This document shows positions 26,889 to 35,829 of a stretch of 64,000 bases of DNA, one piece after another. Positions within the stretch are counted from its first letter, which is position 1, and every line of letters starts with the position of its first letter. The notes below the pieces were generated by a model. The model was not told where the DNA came from, ran no database searches, and saw only the letters and a program-made list of their open reading frames with translations. A program made the position numbers and the translations under genes. Source of the stretch: Anianabacter salinae. GTDB lineage: Bacteria; Pseudomonadota; Alphaproteobacteria; Rhodobacterales; Rhodobacteraceae. The stretch lies in contig NZ_JAHQZS010000002.1 in NCBI RefSeq assembly GCF_019061145.1, positions 806,001-870,000 on the forward strand. The letters are read 5' to 3'.

Positions 26889-28462
26889 GCGCGCTTGCGC
26901 ATCTCGTTCGGGGCATGGCCCGCTGCCAGCAAAAGCGCCTCGGCCGCATCGGCCGCGCGCGTTCCGGTCCAGGCAACGTAGTGATCGGGCCGAACCAGCA
27001 CGAACGGTGCGCCATATGCTGTCTTGGCGGTATCGCGGACCACAGCAAGCGGAATGCCTGCCCGCGCCGCAGCGGCAGAGGCGGCATCGCCCGGATCGGC
27101 ACCGCCAAGCGACAGAAGCGTGAAGCCGGGGCCCAGACGGTCAAAGACATTCGCGCCGTCCGACAGGGTCTGAGGGGCCAGGTGGTGTCCCGCCCGCGCC
27201 TCGAACCGGTGATCGCCGCGCGCGCTGGGGGTGCCACTCCCCGCCACGATGGGCGAGCCCTCGTAGTTCGGCTCGAACTTCGCCACCTCGGCGGCGCCCA
27301 CGTTGCGCGCATACCATGCCGCCTCGAACGCCGCCTTGTCGCGGGAGGGATCATGGGCCTGAAGGAACCGGTTGTCGTCGTCGATGAAGTGCTCGATGAA
27401 ATCGCGCGCGGTGGACTGGAAGACAGGCCGCCGCTCGGCGTCGTAGCTGTCCAGCAGCGCATCGCTGCCCCACCCCTTCAGCACCGCCGCCAGCTTCCAT
27501 CCCAGATTGCGCGCATCCTCGAAGCCGGTGTTGATCCCGTAGCCGCCATAGGGCGGATGGCTGTGCGCCGCGTCCCCTGCCACGAACACCCGCCCCGCGC
27601 GGTAGCGTTCGGCAATGGACACGCGCAGGTCCCAGAAACCGACATAGGTGATGTCCAGATCGAACGGCTGGCCGACGACCTCGTGCAACATCGCGGTGAA
27701 ATCGTCGTTCTCGGTGGTCCCGGCGGGCACCGGCGCGTGGAAGAAGAAGCTGCCGACATCGACCCGCCCGAAGAACCGCCAATAGCCTTCCATCTCGGGG
27801 TGCAGGACGTTGTAGAAGGCCTTGCCGGGATAGCGATTGAGCAGCTCGTGCAACTCCATCGAGTTGAACACCAACAGCACCATCAGCTTGTCATGGTCCG
27901 ACCGCGCCTGCGGGATGCCGCCCGTTTCGCGCACCGCCGACTTGCTGCCGTCGCAGCCCACGACATACTTCGCCGTCAGTACCTCGCGCGCCTCGCCCCT
28001 GTGCTCGGCCGTGTGCACCTCGACATGGTCGCCCTTGTCGGCGACCCGCTCGACGCTCCAGCCATAGCGGATATCGATTGCGTCGATCTTTTCGGCGCGG
28101 GCGCGCAGCACCGCCTCGGTGGCGTATTGCGGCAGGCGTTCGTTCGTCGTGAGGTAGTAGTCGTTCACGCTGGCGCGGTTGAGCCAGTCGTAGTGGTAGT
28201 CCGACAGCAGGTGCTTGTAGACGGTCAGCCCACCAATCCCCACGTCTGCGGGGATCGAACGCGCGGCGCGCAGGTCCTTCTCGCAGCCCCAGAAATGCAG
28301 CGTCTCGGTGGTGCGCTGGGTCAGGTTCTGGCCCTTGGGGATCGGCTGCGGGTCGGGATACCGTTCGATGACCAGCACGCGAATACCGCGCTGGCCCAGT
28401 TCGATCGCCAGCCCCATGCCCACCGGGCCACCGCCCGCGATGATGACGTCATGGTCGGACAT
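26885..28462 (-). CDS. FAD-dependent aromatic monooxygenase (unit A)
   Basis: A 525-residue flavoprotein hydroxylase of the PheA/TfdB/MhpA group (FAD_binding_3). The Rossmann motif GGGPVG is at 10-15, the VVGCDGSKS segment is the DG motif, and FVAGDAAHSHPPYGGYG binds the FAD ribityl chain. The C-terminal ~130 residues are the thioredoxin-like domain of this group. Expected reaction: NAD(P)H-dependent hydroxylation of a phenolic acid or phenol. It is the last gene of the operon whose upstream members are a TRAP transporter, an IclR regulator and an amidohydrolase. Start at 28462 after AGGAAGG. Its end overlaps the convergent asparagine-synthetase-like gene by 4 bp. Confidence 0.88.
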   Translation of the reverse strand: MSDHDVIIAGGGPVGMGLAIELGQRGIRVLVIERYPDPQPIPKGQNLTQRTTETLHFWGCEKDLRAARSIPADVGIGGLTVYKHLLSDYHYDWLNRASVNDYYLTTNERLPQYATEAVLRARAEKIDAIDIRYGWSVERVADKGDHVEVHTAEHRGEAREVLTAKYVVGCDGSKSAVRETGGIPQARSDHDKLMVLLVFNSMELHELLNRYPGKAFYNVLHPEMEGYWRFFGRVDVGSFFFHAPVPAGTTENDDFTAMLHEVVGQPFDLDITYVGFWDLRVSIAERYRAGRVFVAGDAAHSHPPYGGYGINTGFEDARNLGWKLAAVLKGWGSDALLDSYDAERRPVFQSTARDFIEHFIDDDNRFLQAHDPSRDKAAFEAAWYARNVGAAEVAKFEPNYEGSPIVAGSGTPSARGDHRFEARAGHHLAPQTLSDGANVFDRLGPGFTLLSLGGADPGDAASAAAARAGIPLAVVRDTAKTAYGAPFVLVRPDHYVAWTGTRAADAAEALLLAAGHAPNEMRKRA

Positions 28463-28488
28463 GCGCACCGTTTCCTTCCTGAACAGAC

Positions 28489-29505
28489 CTAAAGCGACAG
28501 ACCCAGCAACCTGGCTGCGTTGTCCTGATAGACCTTGCGGCGCGTTGTCTCGGAGATGTCCATCTCGTCAAGAATGCGGATCGTCTCGCGGATGTACATC
28601 GGCCCGGCTTCGGGATCGAACGGCGCGTCCGAGGCAAAGACGACATGATCCTCACCGAAGAAGTCGATGGCATGGGCTATGGCGCGCTCGGACCCGAAGG
28701 TCGCGGTGTCGGCGTAGAAATCCTTGAAGTACTCCAGATGCGGCTTCTTCAGCCCCTTGCGCACGGCGGCAAGGTCCTTGTCCGTCGTGCGCGCGCCCAT
28801 CTGGTCCCAGCCGGGGCCGACGCGACCCTCGAAATAGGGGATCATGCCGCCCGCGTGATGGGTGATGACCTTGAGGCCGGGGTGGCGGTCGAACAGGCCC
28901 GAAAACACCATCCGCGCCATCGCGGCAGAGGTCTCGTAGGGCCAGCCGAAGGTCCACCAGATCTCGTATTCCGACTGGTTCTCGGTCAGGTAGTCGGGAA
29001 AGTTCGCACCGCGCGCGGGGTGCATCCAGACCGCCTTGCCGCTTGCGGCCATGTACTCGAAGAACGGCTCGAACTCGGGCAGGTCCAGCGGCTTGCCGGC
29101 GACGTTGGTGAAGATCTGCATGCCGCAGGCGCCCAGGTCCTCGATGTTGCGGCGCGCGTCCTCGACCATTTCCGCGGGGTTGTTCAGCACCGCCGTCCCG
29201 ATGAAACCGGGAAAGCGATCGGGATATTTGCCGCACAACTCGGCCATGCCATCAGACGCGATCCGCGCGAGATCGAGCGACTTGGCGGGATCGGCATATT
29301 TCTCGAACGGCGGCGAGGCGAGCGACAGGATCTGGCAATAGTCCTCGCCGAACAGGTCCATCACCTCGAACCGGCGGTCGAGATTGGTCATCATCGGCAC
29401 CGCTTCCGACCGGCGGGTGATGTCCGTCGTCTCGCCGACATGCGCGATCAGCGCGTCGTGGAAGGGTTTCGGCCAGATGTGGTTGAAAACATCGATCTTT
29501 TTCAT
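28489..29505 (-). CDS. ACMSD-type amidohydrolase, decarboxylase-like (unit A)
   Basis: A 338-residue TIM-barrel protein of the Amidohydro_2 family, which includes ACMSD, gamma-resorcylate decarboxylase and LigW-type decarboxylases. It begins MKKIDVFNHIWP: the usual metal-binding HxH is F-N-H, so the first His is Phe7. Other ligand positions are kept, with His in VWMHPARG and VITHHAGG and Asp in FASDAPFDP. The likely reaction is non-oxidative decarboxylation of an aromatic or muconate-type acid. It lies between the IclR gene and the monooxygenase gene, with 24- and 26-bp spacers. Confidence 0.84.
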   Translation of the reverse strand: MKKIDVFNHIWPKPFHDALIAHVGETTDITRRSEAVPMMTNLDRRFEVMDLFGEDYCQILSLASPPFEKYADPAKSLDLARIASDGMAELCGKYPDRFPGFIGTAVLNNPAEMVEDARRNIEDLGACGMQIFTNVAGKPLDLPEFEPFFEYMAASGKAVWMHPARGANFPDYLTENQSEYEIWWTFGWPYETSAAMARMVFSGLFDRHPGLKVITHHAGGMIPYFEGRVGPGWDQMGARTTDKDLAAVRKGLKKPHLEYFKDFYADTATFGSERAIAHAIDFFGEDHVVFASDAPFDPEAGPMYIRETIRILDEMDISETTRRKVYQDNAARLLGLSL

Positions 29506-29529
29506 GTCAGGTCCTGCCTCGTGTCGTGT

Positions 29530-30315
29530 TCATAGATCGCCAAGGACGACGTCCTCGATCCGCATGTCCGTCAGCACCGCGCTCAGCGTCTCGCCTGCCC
29601 GCCAGATCGCGCCGGACAGATCTGCAAGCTGCGCGTCGTCCAGCGTGTCGCGGTCGATGGTCATGCACAGCGCGGCGACCGGCGCGCGGGTGGCGTCGAA
29701 CACCGGCGCCGCGATGCCCACCACGCCGTCTGTCACCTCTCCCCGCGCGATCAGCGCACCGCCCTTGCGCAAGCGGCGGAGCGTTTCGGCAATGTCCTCG
29801 ACGGTGTCGCCCAGACCAAGCGCGCGCAGATCGTCCAGGTTTTCCTCGATCTTGGCGAGCATCTGGCGGCGCGGCAGATGGGCCAGGATCGCGCGGCTGA
29901 TCGCACCGCGTGCAAGCGGCATGGGCCGACCGCGCGGATAGCTTGATTTCGGCTCGGGCGCGGACACTTCGGACGCAACGCACAAAAGCTTGTTGCCGTA
30001 CCAGCGCACCAGAAGCACGGTCGAGGGATGCAGCGCCGACAGATCGCGCAGGATCGGGCCGCCCGCGCACAAGAGCGCATCGGACTTGCGCATCAGGAAA
30101 TCAAGCTCCACCACGCGCGGCCCCAGCGTCAGGCCATGCGGGCCGACCTGGGCGAGAAATCCGGCATCCTTGAGCGCCTTGATGTAGCGGTAGACGGTGG
30201 GGCGGGTGTAGCCAAGCTCGGCCATCATCTCGTCCGCTGTCCACTCCAGCCGGTCCTCGCTGAACAGATCGAGAATGCCAAGGATACGCTCTGCGCTGCC
30301 GACACCGGTGCTCAT
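29530..30315 (-). CDS. IclR-family transcriptional regulator (unit A)
   Basis: A 261-residue regulator. The N-terminal winged helix is seen as VGSAERILGILDLFSED and the recognition region GYTRPTVYRYIKALKDAGF. The C-terminal effector domain begins near residue 85 and ends with the DTLDDAQLADLSGAIW helix. The start at 30315 overlaps the TRAP permease stop (ATGA), so it is produced with the transport genes, not from its own promoter. IclR members commonly control aromatic-acid catabolism. A perfect inverted repeat at 33261-33279 upstream of the operon is a candidate binding site. Confidence 0.9.
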   Translation of the reverse strand: MSTGVGSAERILGILDLFSEDRLEWTADEMMAELGYTRPTVYRYIKALKDAGFLAQVGPHGLTLGPRVVELDFLMRKSDALLCAGGPILRDLSALHPSTVLLVRWYGNKLLCVASEVSAPEPKSSYPRGRPMPLARGAISRAILAHLPRRQMLAKIEENLDDLRALGLGDTVEDIAETLRRLRKGGALIARGEVTDGVVGIAAPVFDATRAPVAALCMTIDRDTLDDAQLADLSGAIWRAGETLSAVLTDMRIEDVVLGDL

Positions 30316-32249
30316 GCCTGCACCTCGCCTGTCCGGCGCGGACGGCGGATTTCCAGCACCATGAGTGCCACGCCGCCCAGCACGCCGATCACATCGGAAT
30401 AGACCGCGCCCTCGAACATTCCGGCGGGCACCAGCGCCAACAGGCCGAACAGCGCGAACAGCCCCCGCTTCACCGGCGACAGCCGCTGCGAGAAATAGCC
30501 CGCCAGCGCCGCCGACACGAGCCACACGCCGATGATGGCCGTCACGATGGCCAGCGCGATCTCGAACGGTGCGCCGATCAGGATCAGCGTCGGCGAGAAC
30601 ACGAACAGCACGGGGATCACATAGGCGGACCAGCCGAACCGCATCGCCGCCCAGCCGGTCGCCATCGCGGGCGCCTTGGCGATGGACGCCGCCGCGAAGG
30701 CCGCCAGCGCGATGGGCGGCGTTATCATCGACATCATGCCGAAATAAAGGACGTAGAGATGTGCTGCGATGGGCTCGATCCCGACCTGGATCAGCGCAGG
30801 CGCGACCAGCGCGGCCAGCAGCACGTAGACCCCCAGCGTCGGCAGGCCCATGCCAAGGATGATGCAGACGATGGCCGACAGGGCCAGCAGGACGATGGCA
30901 CTGCCGCCGCCAACCTGCACCAGCGCATAGGTCAGGTTGAAGCTGAGCCCGGTGACGTTCAGAACGCCGATCACGATGCCCGAGGCCGCCGAGATCAGCA
31001 GGATTTCCACCACGCCGTGCCCCGTCTGCGCGAGAGAGGACAGGATGGTCCGCAGGCTGGGGCGCGTGCCCTTGTAGCCGATCAGGAACGACGTGCCGAT
31101 CAGCACCACCGCCGACCAGAGCGCCGCGCGTTCGGGCTGATAGCTTTTCCAGAACAGAAGATAGATCAGCACGGCGAAGGCGAGGACGAAATGCGCGCCG
31201 ACGGCGACGGTCCGGCGCGGCGGGATCTGGTCTTTCGGGATCGCGCGAATGCCCATCTTGGCGGCTTCCAGATCCGCCTGGATGAACAGCGCGACATAAT
31301 ACAGCAGCGCAGGCAGCAGCGCGGCCAGCACGATGGACGAATAGGGCACGGCCAGGAATTCGGCCATCAGGAACGCCGAGGCGCCCATGACGGGCGGCAT
31401 CAGCTGCCCTCCTGTCGAGGCCACAGCCTCGATCGCGCCCGCCTTGTGCGCCGGATAGCCGTCGCGCTTTATCATCGGGATGGTCACGACGCCGGTGCCG
31501 ACCACGTTGGCCACCGCCGATCCGCTGATCGACCCGAACAGGCCCGAGGCAAGGACCGCGATCTTCATCGACCCGCCCCGGTAGCGCCCCATGCCGATCA
31601 TCGCGGCATCAGTGAAGAAATGCGATCCGCCGGTGAGGTTCAGAAGCACGCCGAACAGGATGAAGGCGACGACCACGGTGGACGCGACCGACATCGGCAG
31701 GCCGAGGATGCCGTTGGAATCAAACGCCATGTAGCCCGACAAAAGCTGCCAGTTCTGCGGCCTGCCCTGCAATCGGCCCGGAAACACATCGCCGAACAGC
31801 GCGTAGAGGATGAACACCGAGATGATGATGACCAGCGCCCAGCCCGTCGCACGCCGCAGCGCCTCGAGTGTCAGGACGATGGCGATCAGGCCCGGCAGCC
31901 AGACCTCCAGCGGCCGGGAAAAGATCATCAGCACAAGATCGGGATAGCGGACGGCGATGAAGCCGAAGGCGACCATGGACAGGACCGCAAGCACGACGTC
32001 GTGGAACGGCACGACCGTGCGCTCGGTCCCCGGACGGGCGGGCAGCGTCAGGTAGGCGACGGGCAGGACAAAAACCAGCATCATCGCGAAGAACTGCTGC
32101 GGGTAGAACCCCAGCCCGAAGTAGCGGTTGACCGACAACGCCCAGCAGATCGCCGTAAGCGTCATCAGCGCCGCCAGAACGTCGGAAACGGGCCGCCAGA
32201 TCCGGGGCGAAAGGCCGTTTCCGGCCTTCCTTGTGTCCATGCTCGCCAT
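30312..32249 (-). CDS. TRAP transporter fused permease (unit A)
   Basis: A 645-residue inner-membrane protein fusing the small (DctQ-like) and large (DctM-like) TRAP subunits, as usual in TAXI-type systems. Many hydrophobic segments are visible, with the DctM-type motif GSISGSAVANVVGTGVVTIP and a later LGMGLPTLGVYVLLAAL. It moves an organic anion across the membrane using a sodium or proton gradient, with the solute supplied by the TAXI binding protein encoded 10 bp upstream. The stop overlaps the IclR start. Confidence 0.92.
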   Translation of the reverse strand: MASMDTRKAGNGLSPRIWRPVSDVLAALMTLTAICWALSVNRYFGLGFYPQQFFAMMLVFVLPVAYLTLPARPGTERTVVPFHDVVLAVLSMVAFGFIAVRYPDLVLMIFSRPLEVWLPGLIAIVLTLEALRRATGWALVIIISVFILYALFGDVFPGRLQGRPQNWQLLSGYMAFDSNGILGLPMSVASTVVVAFILFGVLLNLTGGSHFFTDAAMIGMGRYRGGSMKIAVLASGLFGSISGSAVANVVGTGVVTIPMIKRDGYPAHKAGAIEAVASTGGQLMPPVMGASAFLMAEFLAVPYSSIVLAALLPALLYYVALFIQADLEAAKMGIRAIPKDQIPPRRTVAVGAHFVLAFAVLIYLLFWKSYQPERAALWSAVVLIGTSFLIGYKGTRPSLRTILSSLAQTGHGVVEILLISAASGIVIGVLNVTGLSFNLTYALVQVGGGSAIVLLALSAIVCIILGMGLPTLGVYVLLAALVAPALIQVGIEPIAAHLYVLYFGMMSMITPPIALAAFAAASIAKAPAMATGWAAMRFGWSAYVIPVLFVFSPTLILIGAPFEIALAIVTAIIGVWLVSAALAGYFSQRLSPVKRGLFALFGLLALVPAGMFEGAVYSDVIGVLGGVALMVLEIRRPRRTGEVQA

Positions 32250-32259
32250 CAGGGTCGCC

Positions 32260-33213
32260 TCAGTTCAGCCCGGCTTCTTCGAAGTAGCGCAAGGCGCCCG
32301 GGTGGAATTCCGAGATCCCGTTGTCGCCGCGCATCTCGTCCGTGCGAAAGGCGCGCATCGGCGGAAAGGTCTCGCCCATCACACCGGCCTGCTCGGCCAT
32401 CGCCTTGGCCATCTGGTAGACCACGTCATCGGGGACATTCGCGTGGGTGAACACGACCTGCGGAAAGGCGATGTAGGTGCCATCCTCAAGAACGCCGGGC
32501 ATCGCGCCCGCCTTCAGCTCGGTGAAGAACGCGGTCGGCCAATGCTCGCGCGCGGCGGCAAGGGCGGCGTCGTCAGAGGCATCGACGGTCAGCGCGCGCA
32601 GGCCCCCCACGGCGGCATCCGCCTCGCGCACCTTGCCCGCGCCATGGGCAAAGATGAAGCCGACCGTATCGCCCGCCATGAACGCATCCGCGCCCGCGAC
32701 CACCGAGGCGACCGAAATCTGTTCGACGTCGTCGCGGGTCATGCCCGCCGTGGCGTAGATCGCCGACAACTGCGGCAGGATGGTATTCTGCGCGGTGTAG
32801 CCGTCCGTCATCGGCAGGCCCTTGAGATCGGCCACCGTCATGATGTCGCTGTCTGCGCGCACGAAGATCGCTTCGACCAGCGGCTGCAGGTGCGCGACGA
32901 TGCGCAGGTTCTCGTTGGTGACGCCGTTCCACCATTCCTCGCCGGTGATGGCGTAGTTGACCTCTTGCAGGTTGGCGACGCCGAACTCGATCCCGCCTGC
33001 GTTCACGAACGGGATGAACTGGTTCGGGCTGGTCGCCGGCTGGATCGTGGTGTTCAGCCCGCCCGCATTGGCGGCATTCGCCACGGCCGTGCCGATGTTG
33101 TGGAACAGAGAGCCCGGGTTCGACGTGGCGATGCCGACGTTCTGGGCCAGCGCAGCACCGGCTCCGGCCACAAGGCCAGCCGCCATCGCTGCGGACGCGA
33201 TCAATTTCCGCAT
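32260..33213 (-). CDS. TAXI-family TRAP solute-binding protein (unit A)
   Basis: A 317-residue periplasmic binding protein with a signal peptide of about 23 residues (ending ALAQ). The mature start VGIATSNPGSLFHNIGTAVA is typical of TAXI (TRAP-associated extracytoplasmic immunogenic) proteins. The start at 33213 follows GGGAGG and removes a 16-codon non-conserved extension. It is the first gene of unit A. The associated genes suggest an aromatic carboxylate ligand. Confidence 0.92.
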   Translation of the reverse strand: MRKLIASAAMAAGLVAGAGAALAQNVGIATSNPGSLFHNIGTAVANAANAGGLNTTIQPATSPNQFIPFVNAGGIEFGVANLQEVNYAITGEEWWNGVTNENLRIVAHLQPLVEAIFVRADSDIMTVADLKGLPMTDGYTAQNTILPQLSAIYATAGMTRDDVEQISVASVVAGADAFMAGDTVGFIFAHGAGKVREADAAVGGLRALTVDASDDAALAAAREHWPTAFFTELKAGAMPGVLEDGTYIAFPQVVFTHANVPDDVVYQMAKAMAEQAGVMGETFPPMRAFRTDEMRGDNGISEFHPGALRYFEEAGLN

Positions 33214-33260
33214 TGTCTTTCCTCCCATGACTGGCCGCTCCCCTCCCGGAAGCGGTCCCA

Positions 33261-33279
33261 AATCTCATTTTGTGAGATT
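33261..33279. promoter_or_regulatory. Candidate operator between unit A and the TPP-enzyme gene
   Basis: AATCTCA (33261-33267) and TGAGATT (33273-33279) form a perfect 7-bp inverted repeat with a 5-bp centre. It sits in the 148-bp divergent gap between the TAXI gene and the TPP-enzyme gene, 48 bp from the TAXI start. Palindromes of this form suit IclR dimers, and unit A encodes one. The link is inferred. Confidence 0.45.
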
Positions 33280-33361
33280 CGCGTTCAGTTTGGGGTTGCC
33301 TAAGAGATATGACAAGAACATTTTAGACAGGTCAGGCCCGGCCGGGCCGAGGGAGGACAGC

Positions 33362-35071
33362 ATGACCGACGCGGCGACACCGACGCCCGAAACCGGGGCA
33401 GAGGCGCTGCTGTGCGCGCTGAAGGCCAGCGGCATCGACTATCTGTTCGCCAACGCGGGGACGGATTTTCCGCCGGTGATCGAGGCGCTCGCAAGCCTTG
33501 ATGCAGGCGACATCCCTACCCCGGTGACGATCCCGCACGAGACCGCCGCCGTCGCCATGGCGCATGGCTATTACCTTGTCACCGGCAAGCCGCAGGCGGT
33601 CATGGTGCATGTGAACGTCGGCCTTGCAAACGCGGTGATGGGGGTCATCAACGCCGCCTCGGACAATGTGCCCTTGGTGATGATGTCGGGCCGCACACCG
33701 CTGACCGAAACGGGGCGCACCGGCAGCCGCGCCTCGCCGATCCAGTATGGGCAAGAGATGTACGACCAGTCGGCGATGGTCCGCGAGGCGGTGAAATTCG
33801 ACTATGAGATGCGCTATCCCGAACAGGGCAGCGCGATGGTGTCGCGTGCGGTGTCGCTGGCCATGTCCGAGCCGCGCGGGCCGGTCTACCTGTCGCTGCC
33901 GCGAGAGCCGCTGTCGGACCGGATTACGCCCGAGGCACCCGCCGACATCACCCCGCGCGCCCCTGCCCGCCCTGCCATGCCCGACCCGGATGCCGTGGCC
34001 GAGGCCGCCGCGATCCTGGCTTCGGCAAAGCGTCCGCTCATCATCTGCCAGCGCGGCGACACCGAGGGGCGTCTGGCCGCCGCCCTGTCCATGCTGGGGC
34101 GGAACCACGGCATCGGCACGGTCGAGCCCTTCGTGGTGCGCAACCTGCTGGCCCATGACGATCCCGCCGCGCTTGGCTATGCGCCGATGCTGTCGAAAGA
34201 CGCCGACGCCATCGTGGTCGTCGACTCTGGTGTGCCGTGGATCGAGGCCGCCCACGCCCCGCCCGAAGGTGCCCGGATCATCCATATCGGCGCGGACCCG
34301 TCCTTTGCCCGGATGCCGATGCGCGGCTACCGGTCGGACCTGTCGATCACCGGCGACCCGGCGGCGACGATCACGGCGCTGGACGCGGCGATGACCACCG
34401 ACGATGCGGCGCTGACCGCCCGCCGCAACGCTCTGGACGACCGCGCCAAGGCACGCTCCGCCCGCCGCGCCACGATGCTGGAGGCGGCACAGGCCAGCGA
34501 CCCGATGGGCGCCGAATGGCTGAGCCATTGCCTGTCCGAGATCATGGACGATGACACGGTGGTGTTCAGCGAGCTTGGCCTTGTGCCCGCAGCGATGCGG
34601 CTCAAGGGACCGAACCGGCTGTTCTCCAATCCGCATTCCGGCGGGCTTGGCTGGGCGCTGCCCGCCGCCCTTGGCGCGCAGATGGCGCGGCCCGGCAAGC
34701 TGACCGTCGCGGCTGTGGGCGACGGGTCCTACATCTTCGCCAACCCCGTGGCCTGCCACCAGATCGCCGAGGCGCTCGGCCTGCCGATCCTCATCCTGGT
34801 CAAGAACAACGCCATGTGGAACGCCGTGCGCCGGTCCGTCGTGGGGGCCTATCCGGGCGGGGCCGCCGTGCGCGCCAACGAGATGCCGCTGACCTCGCTG
34901 TCGCCGGTGCCCGATTTCGCGGGCATCGCCGCGTCCAGCCGCGCCTTTGCCGAACGCGTCGAACGGGCCGAGGACCTGCCCGACGCCCTCACCCGCGCGC
35001 TTGACGCGATCCGCTTTGAGGCGCGCGCGGCGCTTCTCGATGTGCGGGTGGCGGTGTCGGACAGCCATTGA
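33362..35071 (+). CDS. Thiamine-diphosphate-dependent enzyme (acetolactate synthase/benzoylformate decarboxylase family)
   Basis: A 569-residue three-domain ThDP enzyme. The N-terminal PYR domain has the catalytic Glu60 in PHETAAVAMAHGYY. A central domain is followed by a C-terminal PP domain with the ThDP/Mg motif GDGSYIFANP through KNNAMWNAV. The sequence is not ilvB-like enough for acetolactate synthase, and no ilvH-type small subunit follows, so a 2-oxo-acid decarboxylase or C-C lyase is likely. The start follows a GGGAGGA site. It is divergent from the TRAP unit A and overlaps a TauE-type exporter gene, suggesting a peripheral step in the same catabolism. Confidence 0.83.
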   Translation: MTDAATPTPETGAEALLCALKASGIDYLFANAGTDFPPVIEALASLDAGDIPTPVTIPHETAAVAMAHGYYLVTGKPQAVMVHVNVGLANAVMGVINAASDNVPLVMMSGRTPLTETGRTGSRASPIQYGQEMYDQSAMVREAVKFDYEMRYPEQGSAMVSRAVSLAMSEPRGPVYLSLPREPLSDRITPEAPADITPRAPARPAMPDPDAVAEAAAILASAKRPLIICQRGDTEGRLAAALSMLGRNHGIGTVEPFVVRNLLAHDDPAALGYAPMLSKDADAIVVVDSGVPWIEAAHAPPEGARIIHIGADPSFARMPMRGYRSDLSITGDPAATITALDAAMTTDDAALTARRNALDDRAKARSARRATMLEAAQASDPMGAEWLSHCLSEIMDDDTVVFSELGLVPAAMRLKGPNRLFSNPHSGGLGWALPAALGAQMARPGKLTVAAVGDGSYIFANPVACHQIAEALGLPILILVKNNAMWNAVRRSVVGAYPGGAAVRANEMPLTSLSPVPDFAGIAASSRAFAERVERAEDLPDALTRALDAIRFEARAALLDVRVAVSDSH

Positions 35072-35823
35072 TGCTGATGACGATGCCCCCCGCCGCGCTG
35101 GCCCTGTCGGCGCTTGCCCTCGTTCTGGGGGGCGTCCTGAAGGGTGCGACCGGCGCCGGAGCGCCGGTGGTCGCCGTACCGGTGATCGCGCTGTTCTTCG
35201 ACGTCGAGACGGCGATCATCACGATGATGCTGCCGAACCTTCTGTCGAACGTGGTGCAGGGCTGGCGTTACCGCGCGTACCTGCCGCGCGGCGGCTTTGG
35301 CGCGCTGTTCGCGGCCGGCGGGCTGGCGGGCGCTGTTCTTGGCACGGTGCTGCTGGCCAATGCGCCGCCCGAGGTGCTGCTGCTGATGGTGTCGGTCGTG
35401 GTGTTTCTCTACATCGCCTTCCGCATCGCCAAACCGGGCTGGGCGCTGCCGATGCCCCTTGCACGCCGGATCGTGCTGCCGGTCGGCCTTGCGGGCGGCA
35501 TCCTGCAGGGCGCGACAGGGGTCAGCGCGCCGATCTCGGTAACCTTCCTGAACGCGGTGCGCCTGCCCCGCGACGCGTTTATCGGGACGATCTCGCTGTT
35601 CTTCACGGTCATGACCTTCGCGCAGCTCGTCGCTCTGGGAAGCTACGGATTGCTCAGCCCCGAGGGCCTTGGCCGCAGCGCCATCGCATTGGGGCTGATC
35701 CTTGCCGCCATGCCGCTGGGCGAGGCGCTGGCAAGGCGCATTCCGCCCGCCGTATTCGACAAGCTGATCCTCGCACTTCTCGCCGTGGTGGCGACCCGCA
35801 TCCTGATCGGCGTGGTGCTGTAG
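35071..35823 (+). CDS. Sulfite exporter TauE/SafE family membrane protein
   Basis: A 250-residue membrane protein with about eight hydrophobic segments. It has two TauE-type repeats, GGVLKGATGAGAPVVAVPV near the start and GGILQGATGVSAPISVTF in the middle. The family exports anions such as sulfite, sulfoacetate or other organic acids. Its ATG overlaps the stop of the ThDP enzyme gene (TGATG), so the two are translationally coupled. It may export a product of that enzyme. The substrate is not determinable. Confidence 0.86.
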   Translation: MLMTMPPAALALSALALVLGGVLKGATGAGAPVVAVPVIALFFDVETAIITMMLPNLLSNVVQGWRYRAYLPRGGFGALFAAGGLAGAVLGTVLLANAPPEVLLLMVSVVVFLYIAFRIAKPGWALPMPLARRIVLPVGLAGGILQGATGVSAPISVTFLNAVRLPRDAFIGTISLFFTVMTFAQLVALGSYGLLSPEGLGRSAIALGLILAAMPLGEALARRIPPAVFDKLILALLAVVATRILIGVVL

Positions 35824-35829
35824 GGGCCG

